DNA from: Pseudoscleropodium purum
Taxonomy: Eukaryota > Streptophyta > Bryopsida > Hypnales > Brachytheciaceae
Reading direction: 5' to 3'
Length of the DNA stretch: 64,000 nucleotides
Assembly: GCA_963969395.1 (NCBI GenBank)
Contig: OZ017802.1
Span: forward strand, 8,806,501-8,870,500
Made by a program: the position numbers and the translations under genes. Below are positions 11,759 to 24,299 of the stretch, piece by piece. The notes beneath the pieces are model-generated. The model saw nothing but the letters and a program-made list of their open reading frames with translations. It searched no databases and was not told where the DNA came from. Within the stretch, counting starts at the first letter, position 1, and each line of letters begins with the position of its first letter.

Positions 11759-13331
11759 AGCTGATCAATCAGATCCTTGGAAAAGCAGCATAGTGTAGAT
11801 TCTGCGTGGAAAAAAAAAGGATCTTGCGTTAAAAAAGAAACCACAATTCAAAAGGCCCATATTTGTGTATACCGTCACTTTGGGTTAAATTCCCATTCGC
11901 GATGTTTACAACGATCCTGGAACAAACTTCAGAAATTGTAAGGTTTGACAATAGTCAAGGGCAGAGCAAAATACAGTGGAAATTGCAGACCTATGTAGGT
12001 ACACAAACCTACTGCAGTGAGCATCTATGATTTGGCCGAACTATTTCCTTTTGCAGTAAAACCATGGATACAAGGCGATATGGCTACACATATCTCCATA
12101 CTCAAAACTTTTCAAAATCTCTCAATCGTTGTAATTAACCAAACTCGGTGCCCATTATAAGTTTCTCACTTTCAACTTTCCAGGAAGAAGGAATGTAGAG
12201 CTCTTCAAGTGTCTCTTTACAAATTGATACCAAATCGCTACTGTTGTCACTTAACATAAGCATGATGATGGTACCTTGTTGAGAGGCACTTTGATGAATC
12301 GCCCAATGTCAACTTTCTTGTGAATTCAACCACATTGTATCTGCTTGAAAAATAGTGAACTTGTGAAAGCAAAGGGTGTGGGTACGAATTTAAGATATGA
12401 ACTCAGCAAGGATATAGAAGTCAGGGGAGCCATTGAAGGGGAAGTCTCGCACAGTATGTAAGTCCTGAAAAGGCTCCAAAAATGCTTCAGCAATTTGTCG
12501 CATTTAAAAAAAAACTTAAGCCTTTTCAAGGTTTAAGTCAGAGGGTAGGAGCTCGGTGAAGAGGTGCAACTATTACAGAATGCATAAGTATAGAGCACAA
12601 GTATAAAATACATAATCTATCTACAAGAGCTTCTCTGCCCTTCGGCAATCAACTTGCCACTCTAACAAAAGTCTTGAGCAAATCATCTTTTGGATTTACA
12701 ACCTCAATGGATGCTTTCCTTCACTTGTTGACAAGTACATGAGATGCTGGTGGTGTTCCTTCACTGGTGGAGCTATGATACGTCACCAAAGGTTCGTGCA
12801 TTGATGTACGAAATCCATTCAATTTGCATGACTCATGTTCCCGAGCATGTGGAACCAAAATTGAGTATGATCAGTGCACAGCCAGACCAGAGAAAAAGAT
12901 GTCAACTCCAAATGTAGTTGACATAAAACGGACTGTATAACATTTGTCACTTTTACGTCAATGCTCAGTCCATAAAATTGCATTGACATCATAAAAATCC
13001 AGTTCACTCGTGCTCAACAAAACCACTATAGCAGCTGAAGCCGACGACAATCATTATTTACCTCTGCATATTCAATAACCCTCAAAATATTTGCACACAT
13101 AGACGAACTCCAGTAATTCCTCCAAAATCTAATGAGAAATATCAGAATGCATCTTCACATCATCAAATATTTAAAGTGTGAGAATTACTTGAACTATACA
13201 ACATCAAAATTACTGACACAATGCACACATTGTAAGAGCAATAATCTTTGAGTATGTAAAAAGATTTCAATTTTTGGTTGAATTGTTTACAGCTGCAAAA
13301 CGTTTTGTACAAATAATGGAGTTTTCTTACG
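11759..13331. other. Intergenic region between the ciliary gene and the F-box gene
   Basis: This should contain the 5' leader of the ciliary gene and the 3' UTR of the F-box gene, both on the minus strand and arranged head to tail. I see no convincing exon, RNA gene or mobile element. Confidence 0.5.
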
Positions 13332-14456
13332 TTACATAGGCATGCAAACGTCAATCACAAATGGAGAGCCAAACAATTGACCTCCTTTACCAATGCTACA
13401 GGGTGTCATCGGCTGCCACTTATCTGTAATTTCGTCATGCACTACTCCAAAACCTAGATGTGATACAAAGCAAATGGACTGATCGAGGACCATGGTGACC
13501 CAAGAATCCAAAGAAACCCTATGAGAGCTTCCAAACAAGAGGTTGAACACCGACATTGGGAGCTGCGCCACCCGAGTACATTCCCCTGTAGGAATCCGAA
13601 TCTCTGAAATATCAATGTTCAACACATACCTCGCAGGTAGTCCGCCAGCTTCTTTGCACGGAGTAACTAAATACAGCCGTGTGTTCGTCGTTAAGAGCTC
13701 ACCCGTGACAAAAAACCTTGGGAAGTGAACATGGACATCTATCCACACATCTTCGGTCAATTTGTATGCCATGAGGATATGGTTCTGCGCCACAATATCA
13801 TAGAACAGGGCATGAAAAGCCCCATTGTACAGCAGACCTGAAAGTGGACGGCTGGATTGAAACATACTAGACGGATAGCTGCAGAGACGCCAATTATCCA
13901 ACAATGAGTCGAAAATCTGGAACAGAGGCTCCGTGGCTGTATGGTCCTCAAAACCAATCACAAAGATTCGGAATGCACCTGTTTTCATGTTGACTTCCAT
14001 GTGTACAACCGTGCGAATCCCCATATGGATCACCATGGGAGGCAGATGTCGCCATGTTTTCGCAATAGGGTTACAGATCACCACAGCCTTCACCTTCTCA
14101 TTCTTAGAAGCTGACCAAACCGCCAACAAGCTTCCCCTGGCAGCTTCAATCTTGTAATTCTTCACACCAATCAAGGAAAAAGCAACCCGAAGGACCAAGA
14201 CATCAATCACCGTCCACTTATTTTCAGCTCTGTCGAAAATTGTAACGACCTTGTTGCCGTTTGAGACGAGAATGGTGGACTCTTTGGGATGGAGTGCAAG
14301 ACGAAGGTCGCGAAAATTAGAATTTGCAGGTAATGAGCACCACTTCTTGCAAACAGTGCGGAACTTGCACAATGCTCTTTCAGGCAAGCAGGCGAGGACT
14401 CTCTCCCATAAGTCAGGAGGCAGTGTGCTCCACAAAAGACTATCAAAATCCGCCAT
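13332..14456 (-). CDS. F-box protein, intronless
   Basis: A single open frame encodes 374 aa from the first in-frame ATG (14456); the frame stays open 10 codons further upstream without another ATG. Residues ~8-47 form a clear F-box (LPPDLWERVLACLPERAL, then CKFRTVCKKWCSL), the Skp1-binding part of SCF ubiquitin ligases. The remaining ~320 residues show beta-propeller-like repetition (hydrophobic strands, W-x-x-L-P-P-M, and a 'CNPIAKTWRHLPPM' segment near residue 150) as in F-box/kelch and F-box-associated proteins, which recruit substrates. It acts in nucleus or cytosol; substrate unknown. No intron is needed. Three copies of a ~140-bp repeat lie immediately upstream. The second F-box gene in this window (53153-54562) shares only architecture with it. 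Confidence 0.85.
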   Translation of the reverse strand: MADFDSLLWSTLPPDLWERVLACLPERALCKFRTVCKKWCSLPANSNFRDLRLALHPKESTILVSNGNKVVTIFDRAENKWTVIDVLVLRVAFSLIGVKNYKIEAARGSLLAVWSASKNEKVKAVVICNPIAKTWRHLPPMVIHMGIRTVVHMEVNMKTGAFRIFVIGFEDHTATEPLFQIFDSLLDNWRLCSYPSSMFQSSRPLSGLLYNGAFHALFYDIVAQNHILMAYKLTEDVWIDVHVHFPRFFVTGELLTTNTRLYLVTPCKEAGGLPARYVLNIDISEIRIPTGECTRVAQLPMSVFNLLFGSSHRVSLDSWVTMVLDQSICFVSHLGFGVVHDEITDKWQPMTPCSIGKGGQLFGSPFVIDVCMPM

Positions 14457-14504
14457 CCCCTTGTTAATTGCCTCACATTTTTTCAAAGGAAAATGGTTCT
14501 CTAC

Positions 14505-14930
14505 AACAATTTTGCACTCTCAGGATCGTCACAGACTCTCCAGTGAGCCGACAATTGTAAGGCTACCCTTCTCGCTCTCAATCAATCCCTAATATCGCAC
14601 TAGGTCCCTGTGCATTCAACCCTCGATTCCAAAATGCTACAATCAACAATTTGCACGCTCAGGATCGTCACAAAACTCTCAAGTGTGACGACAATTGTAA
14701 GGCTCCCCTTCTCGCTCTCAATCAAACCCTAATATCGCACTAGGTCCCTGTGCATTCAACCCTCGATTCCAAAATGCTCCAATCCAATAATCTGCACTCC
14801 CAGGATCGTCACAAAACTCTCAAGTGTGCCGACAATTGTAAGGCTCCCATTGAAGCTCTCAATCAAACCCTAATATTGCGTTTGGTCCTTGTGTGTTCAT
14901 TCCCATCTTTAGTCTGGGCAAAGCTCCATG
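14505..14930. repeat. Three direct copies of a ~140-bp repeat upstream of the F-box gene
   Basis: The motif CAGGATCGTCACA recurs at 14521, 14660 and 14801 (periods 139 and 141 bp). Each copy contains GACAATTGTAAGGCT, CTCGCTCTCAATCAA-like and CCTAATAT segments. Copies 1 and 2 are very similar and copy 3 is more diverged. They fill the stretch about 50-470 bp upstream of the F-box ATG, so they duplicate promoter or leader sequence. Each copy carries a CCCTAAT-type motif. Confidence 0.9.
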
Positions 14931-16450
14931 TAACGCCACCCTCAATTCCACTGAAGACACACTGCTCAAATCAAGAGATCCTATAGAAGCTCATGGTTCG
15001 AAGAGATACGTTTCTTTCGCGTCCACTGGTTGCTCTTAAAAGACGATCGAGATACAATTGGCCACTGCAACTGACATGTGTGAGAAGATGAAGTTGCCAA
15101 CATTCAAGTGATCTTTACAAAGAGACTATCCTAATCAGATGTTGCAGCTCTTTATGGACAACGATCGAGCAACGACTGTATGAGATTACAATGTGTCCAC
15201 ACAATTTCCTCCTTTAATTTGATACCACATCCACCTGCTGCCCTTACAACACGTCACAAGCATGGCACTTTTCTTTGCCATTACGCGAAAGTGCAGCCTC
15301 GCTGCAGCGATCAAACTTGTAAACTTCACGTCTTCCACTCTTGGCATGACAAGAAATATGGTGCATTCTGTGTTTGCACGGCAAATTGCACATAACCAAT
15401 GACCTCAATTAGTTCAATGGTCTTGCACACATATAATCCTCGTCTGAACCTCCATGATGCTAATTCAAGAACACTCTTCTGTTTTGCAATTTTCTGATTT
15501 TCGAGGAACATTTTCTCCTCTGGAACCATGCTCTTGCATTGTAACTTAGTGCTCCAAGAACCACGTTTCTAGTAAGTTAGTGATTGTTGAAGTTCAATGA
15601 AAGGTGCCCTCAAACGTCTGCACTATATCAGTAGTAAGAATGCCCTTCTTTTGGATTCTTAGAGAGCATTGAATTCAAGGTTTCAATGATTGTCCACACC
15701 AGGTGATGGCCTCCCCAAATAGAGGAATGTTCTTAAATTGGCCAAAAATGAAAACTTGTGTGACCTTCTTGAGTTTGTTCAGAAATGCCATATGACAAGA
15801 AGCAGTGACATCGAAATCAATTAAGTGAACAAAGAATACTTGTTAATCAAGGTCCCTAAACCAGAGTTAGCCCCTCATGACTCGGGTGTCCTGTGTGAGA
15901 TTTTTAGTTAATATGGCGACTGTTTTCCTGTTTTGTTGTTGAGTTAACAGACGAATTCATCAAGTCTTGAAGATTGTCTGACCCTTGGTCCAACAACTGC
16001 CGTGATTTGGACGAGAAATTTCTGTTGATTCTTATTAGAATATGAGATTTGTGCATTGTAGTCATGCTGATGGTTGTGGATGGTTGATTTGGTGCCCATT
16101 CATGGCCGGTGAAAATTTTAGAGCCTGAAGAAAAGAAACTGGTGTATTGAAAATGCTGAGCAAGATTTTTCAACACTTGTAATTTAAAGCAACAGATTTA
16201 CTGCAAAAATCATCAGGTCACCCACACTTTGTAAGTTGCAAATTCCAGCTAATCACCACGTATGTCTAGCTATCAGATTAGAAGCCTGCACACTGTGTCT
16301 GCCTGACCTACCTATCGGTCATCCTATATTCTGCAGACGAAAGATTCATCAATATCCATATATACAGGAAATTTAAGCTAAGAAACTTCAGAAATATCAA
16401 AATTTCTGTACAGTACTGGAAATTATGCAAGCAGTTTATGACCCTTCAAT
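14931..16450. other. Intergenic, no recognisable gene
   Basis: Short open frames occur on both strands (for example 15180-15395 +), but none has a domain, good splice partners or a coding-like pattern. No repeats or RNA genes were noticed. Confidence 0.4.
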
Positions 16451-17531
16451 TCATGGAATGATTGTTGCTCGCCGGTCAAGATTCTGGACCACCGTGAGAA
16501 TATTCTGTGGACCGTAACCATCATATGGACGAATGCCTTTCACCTCGATGGCGTTCCTGTTACCATCTCGAGAAGCTTCTGCACATGAACAGGCAACAAA
16601 GTCTCAGTGTTACATTCAGTGAAAACCACTTTGGAAATCATGGGACCACTGGCAAGTCTCAACCTGCACACAAATTAATTTGGGTTACACTTGTTCACAT
16701 TTCTTTGAAAGCTCTTGGTTTATTCATTCGGTGTCCAAAACCTGTATTCTACGAGATTCGAGAATCTACTTCTGACTCTTAACGAGACTCAACAAAAACT
16801 GGGTCCATTTAATAATAAGAACCATGCTCCAATGCTTGTTCCAATCGGAAGATTTTAGGTGAAATTATATATGAATGCGTTCAAGAGAATCAACTTCAAA
16901 CTGTACTTACTCATGCCAACAGTAGTGAACCGTCGATTCAAGTCCGTGAGAACCGCTGAAACCGATTTCTGAAGAAGGATCTTGACTTTGATCTGTTTCA
17001 AGATGAGCAATAAAAAAACATCAGTACAAGTCCATACATTCATAGATTCTAGCACACTTCCACCCACTCAAACTGTGTCATAACCATAATTTTGAGGTCA
17101 TTCAAGGTGTATACCTCATCACTTGGGTGCTCTGGTGCGTCGAATAGTGCAGTATTCTTTGGAGTCATCCTAAAAATCTGTATTCAGTGTAGAATTGGAA
17201 ATCAATACAAGCTGCAATGGTTTTTTAAAAACAAAGTCTTCAAATTCAAACATGGCAGGAGTCTTCATAGTCAAACATGGCAGGAGTCTTCATAGCAATC
17301 AGGAGAAGGAGCTTTTCTATGGGATTACTGGCTATTTGTGCACTTTCAACGCGACAGTCAAGGACTTCAATCACCGTTGGAACAGAGATGATCACAAAAA
17401 AGGGAGACAAATTCACATGCCAAAACCTGTGCGCACGAATAAAATGCTTATACAAAGCTTACGTCATGAAACAGAAATGAAAGGGGTCTGGATGATTAAG
17501 TGATTACTTCAGGAAGATGTCCGCCGGCCAT
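16451..17531 (-). CDS. Unrecognised small gene, paralogue A of the tandem family (partly resolved)
   Basis: The last three exons are secure by comparison with paralogue B: 17169-17115, 16992-16911 and 16578-16451. They give an IKVKILLQKSVSAVL segment and a C-terminus with NAIEVKGIRPYDGYG and a TGA. The 82-nt exon has the same length and phases (0 then 1) as its counterpart at 22751-22670, and the last acceptor falls at the same codon position. Upstream, an open frame at 17455-17246 (VPTVIEVLDC...) joins in phase through a donor at a 25-bp duplication. An ATG at 17531 followed by a GTAATC donor resembles B's start, but I could not connect these in one frame. The 5' part may be altered or broken. 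Function unknown. Confidence 0.45.
17246..17295. repeat. 25-bp tandem duplication
   Basis: TCAAACATGGCAGGAGTCTTCATAG occurs twice in a row (17246-17270 and 17271-17295). It lies in the putative fourth exon of paralogue A and duplicates a possible splice donor, which may be one reason the gene model is hard to close. Confidence 0.9.
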
Positions 17532-17571
17532 GGTGAAAGAGTTCCTTTGTCGACGGCGGGTGACTGGAAAT

Positions 17572-18430
17572 CTAAGTAAATTCAATGGCTTGCAACAAGA
17601 GTTGATCTCCAAATCTCAAGTGGAAGATTGCAGTGTAGTCGTATAGTTGAAGCAGCTGTTTAGAGAGGACACCAAACATCAACTGAAGAACATTATAACA
17701 TAAAACTGTTTGAGCAATACGACAAGAAAACAGCGTCCATGCAGTTAATAGAATTACCCAACAGTGCAGAACACATGTACTCTGCAACCATGTAACGCGG
17801 TTAATAGAACTACCTCATGCACCAAACTCTGCATTCATGTTACTGTATTACATGGTCTTAGGACCAGAATTGTTTTCCCTCGATGACAAATTTGTATCAA
17901 CAATATTAGATCCATGTCATGTAAGTACTCAGTGAAACGACCCCAACAAACTCTCCACCCATGATAGTCCTCTTAGCATCTGAACTATCCCTCTTCCATG
18001 TATTCGCATCGACAATATGACACAGAATTTGCATCCCTGTAACGAAGTTAGTAAACCTACTCCAACAAAAACTGGTTCAATTTCCTCTTCAATGACATGT
18101 AATTTGGTATTCCCTGCTGCCAATAACTGTATCAAGTCTCCCAGCAGCAGATGATTAGACAGCAAAGATTGCAGGCTAGCAAACCAGATGTCCAGTCTTA
18201 AGTGAACCCTTCTCTCTCCCTTTTTTTCACATATCATCTTCAAAGCACTTCACCTGTCTATAAAATTAGTTCCATTTACAACTCAGAAACAACTTACCTG
18301 AAGACTATGGATCAGATCAGCACTTTGATGTTCAACTCTCGAAGGCAAACTTGCACGCAATCAAACACAAGCAGGCTAGTTACAACAGTTGCAGATATCT
18401 GATGGTGTTTCATTTATGGAGAGATATACA
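17572..18430 (-). other. Exon-like segments upstream of paralogue A
   Basis: Several minus-strand segments look spliced. One, ending with a CAG|GTAAGT donor near 18300, matches the putative 5' leader exon of paralogue B (18220-18430 resembles 24300-24480). A TACTAAC branch-site-like motif and CAG acceptor lie near 18030-18045, and an open frame ends at 17572. They may be 5' UTR exons of A or remains of another family member; I could not build a single protein from them. Confidence 0.3.
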
Positions 18431-19387
18431 CAATGTACCGTATATACTGCGCTCAATGTCTGCAAGGTGAATACAAATATACAATACAAACTTGCAGAAA
18501 TGGTTTCAATTCATTCACAGCCAAAAAGCAAAAAAAAAGAAATCAGCAGACAAATCTTACAGCGTGTAGAAACATTTCTTATCGTATTAATTTTCTTCAG
18601 GAACCGCGTGCGACTTCGACTTCGACAGTGAACGGTGGACAGTTGTAGTTCGTCATTTTTCACACATCATCTTCTTCCGGGGGATTGTCTGACCACGGAA
18701 TTTTTCACAGTAAAATCTAGAAAGAGAACGTTCGGTTGATGGTCACTGAAAGGATTAATTAATTTTGAATTGTCTGTGAACAGTCGAACCTTCTTTTGCG
18801 ACTGCCCTGTTTCCGCTGCTTCATGTTTTCAGAAGAAGAGCAAATCTCGGATCTCAACACCAATTATGTGAATCAATGAAGAGTGTTGCGGCACTTCTAC
18901 GTTTGGGCAAACACACAGACACACAGACAGAGTTGATAGTCATGAGATAGATGATCACGGAAGTGAAAAAGGCTTAAAAGGGGGGTGGACCAAGGGATAC
19001 AAGTGCCAGGAAGAAGCCTCTACACTCCCGGTTCTTCAACGGTCGGAGTTTAACGTACAGTGTGCCTCAATGTCTGTGGACATTGAATTCACAAGTCAAT
19101 TGGGTTGAAGATCGACTTGCACGAGTTCAATATATAATTAATCTTTGAGTCGGCCACCCCCAGACATCGATGCTTCTCGCAGACAGGGGATCAATCACAC
19201 CGAGTGTGAAAAGGACCAGAATTGATAAGGTCAACTCCAGTAACTTGGCTGGCGTGGACCCTCTGTCCATTAAAAAAACCCGAAATGGAATGATTTAGGG
19301 AGAAGGGACAAGGATGGGGTGGGAAGTCCTGGCTTGGAAATGCACAAAGGAAGAAATTCAATTTCCATATACCTTTAAAATCGTAGC

Positions 19388-19735
19388 TTAATGTTGTGGA
19401 TGAAATGCACTTTGCGTCTTAATTTGCACATCTACTGGCACAGCAAGCTCATAAAATACCGCCAATTGAACTGAATTGACGTTTGCTGTGAGACTGCCTA
19501 CGGAATTTTTTAATGCTAATTCAGACTTGTCGATCACTTCGCTTAAACATTCCGGGGAACACGGACTAATCACTTCCAAAACTTGGTGTCGGTAGTGTTG
19601 GTATTGGCCATGGACGGTGGTCTTTCCAGGAGTGTCTGTTGGGACTTTGATGATGTGTCTTGTAAACTTGACATCTTCGGAGACTTCTGACAAATCGAAG
19701 TAACGAGGCTTCCACAACACGAAACCTCAAAAGTG
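19388..19735 (-). pseudogene. 3' coding fragment, unrecognised, with a decayed relative at 52.6 kb
   Basis: About 115 codons are open to a TAA at 19388, with protein-like composition (SEVSEDVKFTRHIIKVPTD, HRHQVLEVISP and LAVFYELAVPVDVQIKT-like segments). No in-frame ATG precedes it: a TGA lies just upstream, and the sequence further 5' reads on better in another frame. A clearly related but frameshifted sequence lies at about 52610-52790 on the same strand. This looks like the surviving 3' end of a dispersed gene or element. No known domain was recognised. Confidence 0.4.
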
Positions 19736-20323
19736 ACTCATTCAAGCTGATTACCACCCGGCCTGTTACCAATTTCTCCCACAGTGCCTGTGCAGTGCCT
19801 GTTCATTTGGAATACCACCACTACATGACGAATTTGAGGGCTCAAATGGTAACATAGTGGTAAAATTGGTGGCATAGTGAAGACATGAATAAGTTGAGAT
19901 TTAGTATGGCTATGGTCCTTGAAGTCTTGTATTGTAAACTATTAGGACTTGGCATGATAAATTCCATATTTTGTTTGAATTGATTCCCTTTCTCTGTCTC
20001 ACATAGTTGTTTAGAGGTGATTCTCCAAACTAGGTCTCTTAGCGAAGCAACTCAACTATCAATGCAAACCTGGAAAGAGGATGAGAGCCATGCACCAGTG
20101 GATGATAAAATGGAAAGTGAATACGGCATTATAGGCCAATCGAAGAGAGTAGAAAAATCATCTAGGTAGGCCGTATTCATGTAAAATATAAAAAGAGATC
20201 ACTGTTGCAATGAAAACCTGAGTCAAAGCATCCCAGCAGGTCGTGCTAGGGCTACACAACCACCTGAGCCGGATTGGCAGACAAGGAATATTAGGAAACA
20301 AGGGTCCTTTTCAAACTGGAGGT

Positions 20324-20450
20324 TCACCCAAGAAATTGTGCCCAGGCATGTTTGACAGTGTAAAGGTTTAAGCATAACCTCTCTACACCCATCATTGTTT
20401 TTCGAGCTTCGTGCAGATGAATGTCACATTTTTTGCAATTGGTCCTCCAG
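20324..20450 (-). pseudogene. Fragment of the tandem family (copy C)
   Basis: The minus strand encodes CDIHLHEARKTMM, matching YDTHLHKALKTMT of exon 4 in paralogue B (23149-23034). The nucleotide similarity runs over about 70 bp. Upstream, the frame needs an indel to stay aligned, and no counterparts of exons 5-7 follow, so this is probably a degenerate partial copy. Confidence 0.45.
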
Positions 20451-21542
20451 AATCGCGCCAATTTAATGAAAGTGACGATATAAAATATTCACACCACTGG
20501 AAGAAGTCAAGAATCTCTTCATCACCTGAAGCCCTAATCCGCTCACAAATCACTTTCCGTGCAGTGATTCTGATTTTACAGCAAGATTTGTGGCAAATGA
20601 CAAGTAACTGAGCACCAAGCATGATTATACAGTCACACGTGACCTGAATGGGATTAGCGAGAAAGATGAAAACCCATTCAAGACACTGCGAGATTGAAGT
20701 TCGAGATTTCTCGATACCGACAATTCATCTCTTTACCGACAAAACTCTTTATAATCTTAGTTGAGGAATAATTAGAAACTGATGGATGGTTTCTGGAGTG
20801 GGTTCTAGGACACACTCCAATACCTTCTTCTAAGGAATACCAGTCCTTGCAATTCCTCATCTGCGATTTTCAAATTAACAATTGGGTCGATCCTTCTTCC
20901 CCCAAATTAATTATTAATTTCGTCGCAAAGTTTTAGAAAACCTTCCGATCTGGCATTGCCATCTCTTGCAGGCCACCGCGGATCGGACGCCCCCAATTGA
21001 ATGAAAAGTTTGAATCATAACATTAATCAACTAATCTAGTAAAAGTCAAAAGCACAGCTTCTTCTTTCTACCGAGCAGAGGAGAAATCCAAAATGTTAGT
21101 ATCCATCTATGCAGTTTTGGAAGAATTCCACTTTTAATGTCCAGGGAGGATATACCCAGACACAAGAAAAATGGAATTTGGACTCAATAAGGCAGAAGTT
21201 TGTCTAATTTCCATACACACAAAAGGACATTTGTCCAATTTCCATTTCCATTTGGGATTTCTCCTGAGGATGGACCTATTGCGTCACTCAATTGCATGAT
21301 TTGGAACTCAGAATGGCAATTACTATCCCGTCGTCAACCACGAAGTCAACAGCAATTAAACCCTCGATTGTGAAAACACTCAAAATGCACAAAAGATTAA
21401 ATCAAGGTTCACAGAGTTAAATATTAAAACATGATTTCACCAAGAAAACTTACGGACACGCATCACATTAACGAACTGCGTCCTGGCTAGTAAGTTAACA
21501 CAAACCGAACTCGATTCCTTTTTACCTTGAAATTTAGCGACA

Positions 21543-21866
21543 GTGTTTGAGGAGAGACCAGGTTTGCCGACAGATATTGAACAGTGCTCAATGCTACCGT
21601 TAGTTGGCACTTCCGGTAGTCGGCGGAATTATTCGACAAGAACGTGGATATTGCCAAAGCTTTCAATTCAATCTGGACATGAAGATGCTGTGCAAATGAG
21701 AATCGAGATGTTGAAGCAACTTCTCAAAATGTCATGTTCTGGGTCTCAAGAATTTAGTTCAAGATCATTGCTCTTGGATCAAGTACAAACTGTTGTCCTA
21801 ATATGGCTTGCAAAACCTTATCATACTATAACTTGGAGAATGCCAGAAAAAAATTCTGGAAATTAA
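21543..21866 (+). other. Isolated plus-strand open frame, unrecognised
   Basis: 108 codons are open, without an initial ATG (the first codon is GTG). The composition is protein-like, with a helical stretch AVQMRIEMLKQLLKM, but there is no domain, no clear splice partner and no paralogue in the window. It sits between copy C and paralogue B. It could be a single exon of a plus-strand gene or chance. Confidence 0.2.
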
Positions 21867-22081
21867 AACTTTCAGATCGTAAACGTTGGGCACAACGCAA
21901 AATTACCACTGCTAACTATGCACAGAGATTTTGACAGCCCCAGTGACAGGCATATTCACGTCAAGCACTCACATGATCAATTCTTATTCATGAACTGCAT
22001 ACTCCAGAGGACCTTCATCATCAAACACCTCCGATCTCCACAGGAAGTTTATGCTGGCAGGTTTACTTATTTCCCAGTTTT

Positions 22082-23952
22082 CTAGGATGTAATTATCGAG
22101 GCACCATCGTCGTGTGTCTTGACCTTCTCCAGAACATTGTTTCTGTCATACCCATGTTCAGGAGGGAATACTCTAACAACTATGGCGTTGTTTGACTTGG
22201 CATCTACTTCAACCTCTGCACAGAACCAGACAACAACCCAGATTCTATTTTAAAACCAAATTAGATCTTGAGACCACTGACAAACCTCAGACGGCGTGAA
22301 ATCTAATACATCGACTGGTGCAGAATATGCATTCCATATATCTCAAGTGTTCCCCATTAGATTTACAAAGTTATTAATGATTGGGAAGTTAACGCTGATT
22401 ATCTGATACAACATTGGCTAGAACTATATTAAGATAATGTTATTAAAATAATTTCTAATTACTGTTGGCTTCCAATCTTCTAAATATTAGTTTGATAGCA
22501 GCAAATGTCCGAGCAAATGTGAAGTTGAGCATTCTTTGAATATCTCACTATCATTAAATTTACAGCATCTGCGAAATAAGAACATAAACTTAATTTTAAA
22601 GAATTCAAAATGAGGACGTTAACTTAAAATTAAGTACTGTTAGTACTGTGTCAAGAAATATTCACTTACCCATCCCGTCCTTGTGAAGGTCAGATTTCAA
22701 GCTTGGGAGAACCGAAGCTAATATCTTCTTGAGCTGAATCCTCACTTCGAGCTGTGTCCACGACGAACAACAGAAAAATTAGTGCAAGCGGGATGGTCTT
22801 GTAATCTTGTATTTTTTACTCTTTGCATCAGAACCTTATTTTCTGATTGCGTCAAAGTATGTGTCGCTGCCACGATCCTTCCTGTTATCCTTTATGTTTA
22901 AAAAAATAACCGCTTCAGAAGAACTCTAATCCTGAGAGCAATGTGAATGAAGACTGCTGGAGCCTGGAGGTAGTTGAACTAACTCTATCAGTTCAACACA
23001 GTTAATTTCTTAAAATTGGTAGAATTCCACTACCTTGGCACTTTTCAGGGCAAGAAACTTGGGGACGTAAATTAGAAAATCCGTATTGATCAGTCATAGT
23101 TTTTAGAGCCTTGTGTAGATGAGTGTCATAATTTTTGGTGCCCAGAATGCTGTCAACTTAACTAAATGGAAGATTAGTCCAAATGTTTTTGTCATGATCC
23201 TACTTTATACATATCTTTAACTACTCAACTGGACAAAGATGATAAATGCTACGATTTGATGCCTCCTTTCAGAGGTAGACTTCATTGTTCGGACTCACAT
23301 TCAGAGACTAACCAAAATGCAGTGGCCAGAAACTTGCTTGCCTCATGAACTTGGGATCGGGTACTCAATGAAACCAGGCTCTGACTTCTAAATATGAACC
23401 AGCTATTGAATTAGCACCGACTTTGGTCACTTTCACTGTTTCATTTCGACACGGACACAATTCTCAGCTTTGATGATCATGTTATACCTTTTGATTTGGG
23501 AGCTCGGATCTGTTGCGGTAGCCATCTGATGGATCTCCACGACGCATAATCTCATTCATCTGTGACATTGAACATTAATACATGGAAAAAGATCACCATC
23601 GTTACAAACAGTAGCTTGAAAACAAACCAAATTAACTTAAATGAAGCTGGGTATAGGAGTCCCAAAACTCTTAAGTTATTGATGAAAAAAATAGTCTCTT
23701 TTAAATAGAATCTATTTAAGAACAAAAGAACCTTTGTCATGATTCAGGGAGAGGTCCCCGTGTGGTGACAGTGATTCATAATTAAAGAAGATTTCTATTC
23801 ATCATGAGGAGACCATGTGATCAGTTTGAAAAAATCCTAGAGAAAAGGATATCTTAAGCGAAGTGAAGATGTTTTTATGCAATGAAGATCAGTCAGTATG
23901 AATCGAGTTCAAAACTTACATCACCAAGAGTACTCTCCTGTCGTAAGCCCAT
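22082..23952 (-). CDS. Unrecognised small protein, paralogue B of the tandem family (complete)
   Basis: Seven exons join with matching phases: 23952-23920, 23559-23488, 23380-23313, 23149-23034, 22881-22835, 22751-22670 and 22215-22082 (552 nt, 183 aa plus stop). The start is ATG at 23952, followed by a GTAAGT donor; a homologous ATG-plus-donor arrangement occurs in paralogue A. The protein has no signal peptide or membrane segment that I can see. It is mixed helix/charged: HEASKFLATAFC and a T-H-L-H-K-A-L-K motif in the middle, a basic amphipathic helix (VRIQLKKILASVLPSL, ~115-130), then a C-terminal NAIVVRVFPPEHGYD segment. I do not recognise the family. Conservation of exon phases and C-terminal residues between A and B shows selection on the frame, so the gene is probably real. 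Confidence 0.6.
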
Positions 23953-24299
23953 GGTTAAAGATTGCTGGTCTCACTGGAAGTGCTTGAAGGTCACAAAAAT
24001 TCAGTAAATCGCAACAAGCTTCACGTAAAGGCTGAAAATTGACGTACGTGCAGGTTGAAGTTGCTATTCAAAGAGAAGCATCAGAAAAGCAATGAAAGAT
24101 CATTACGATCATTACGAACATTACGATTTTTACGGTCAGTTTGCATCGATCAGTCCACATGTTATACTTAGTTATTAGAACTACCGCCAACACGTACAGC
24201 CTTCATTAGCGATGATCGTCAAGGCTCCAGACAACAGATGATCGATTATTACACATGCAGCCCACATCTCCAACTAGCACATCGTTCAGCTGTACGATC

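Noticed and set aside
16600..16680. Coding-like stretch on the minus strand (LRLASGPMISKVV...) after a GTGTGCAG acceptor
   Set aside because: The paralogue shows that the true last acceptor is at 16578; this stretch lies in the preceding intron of paralogue A.
17929..18243. 104-codon hydrophobic minus-strand frame
   Set aside because: Crosses a likely intron end (TACTAAC...CAG near 18030); the downstream half reads better in another frame, so the continuous frame is probably not a protein.
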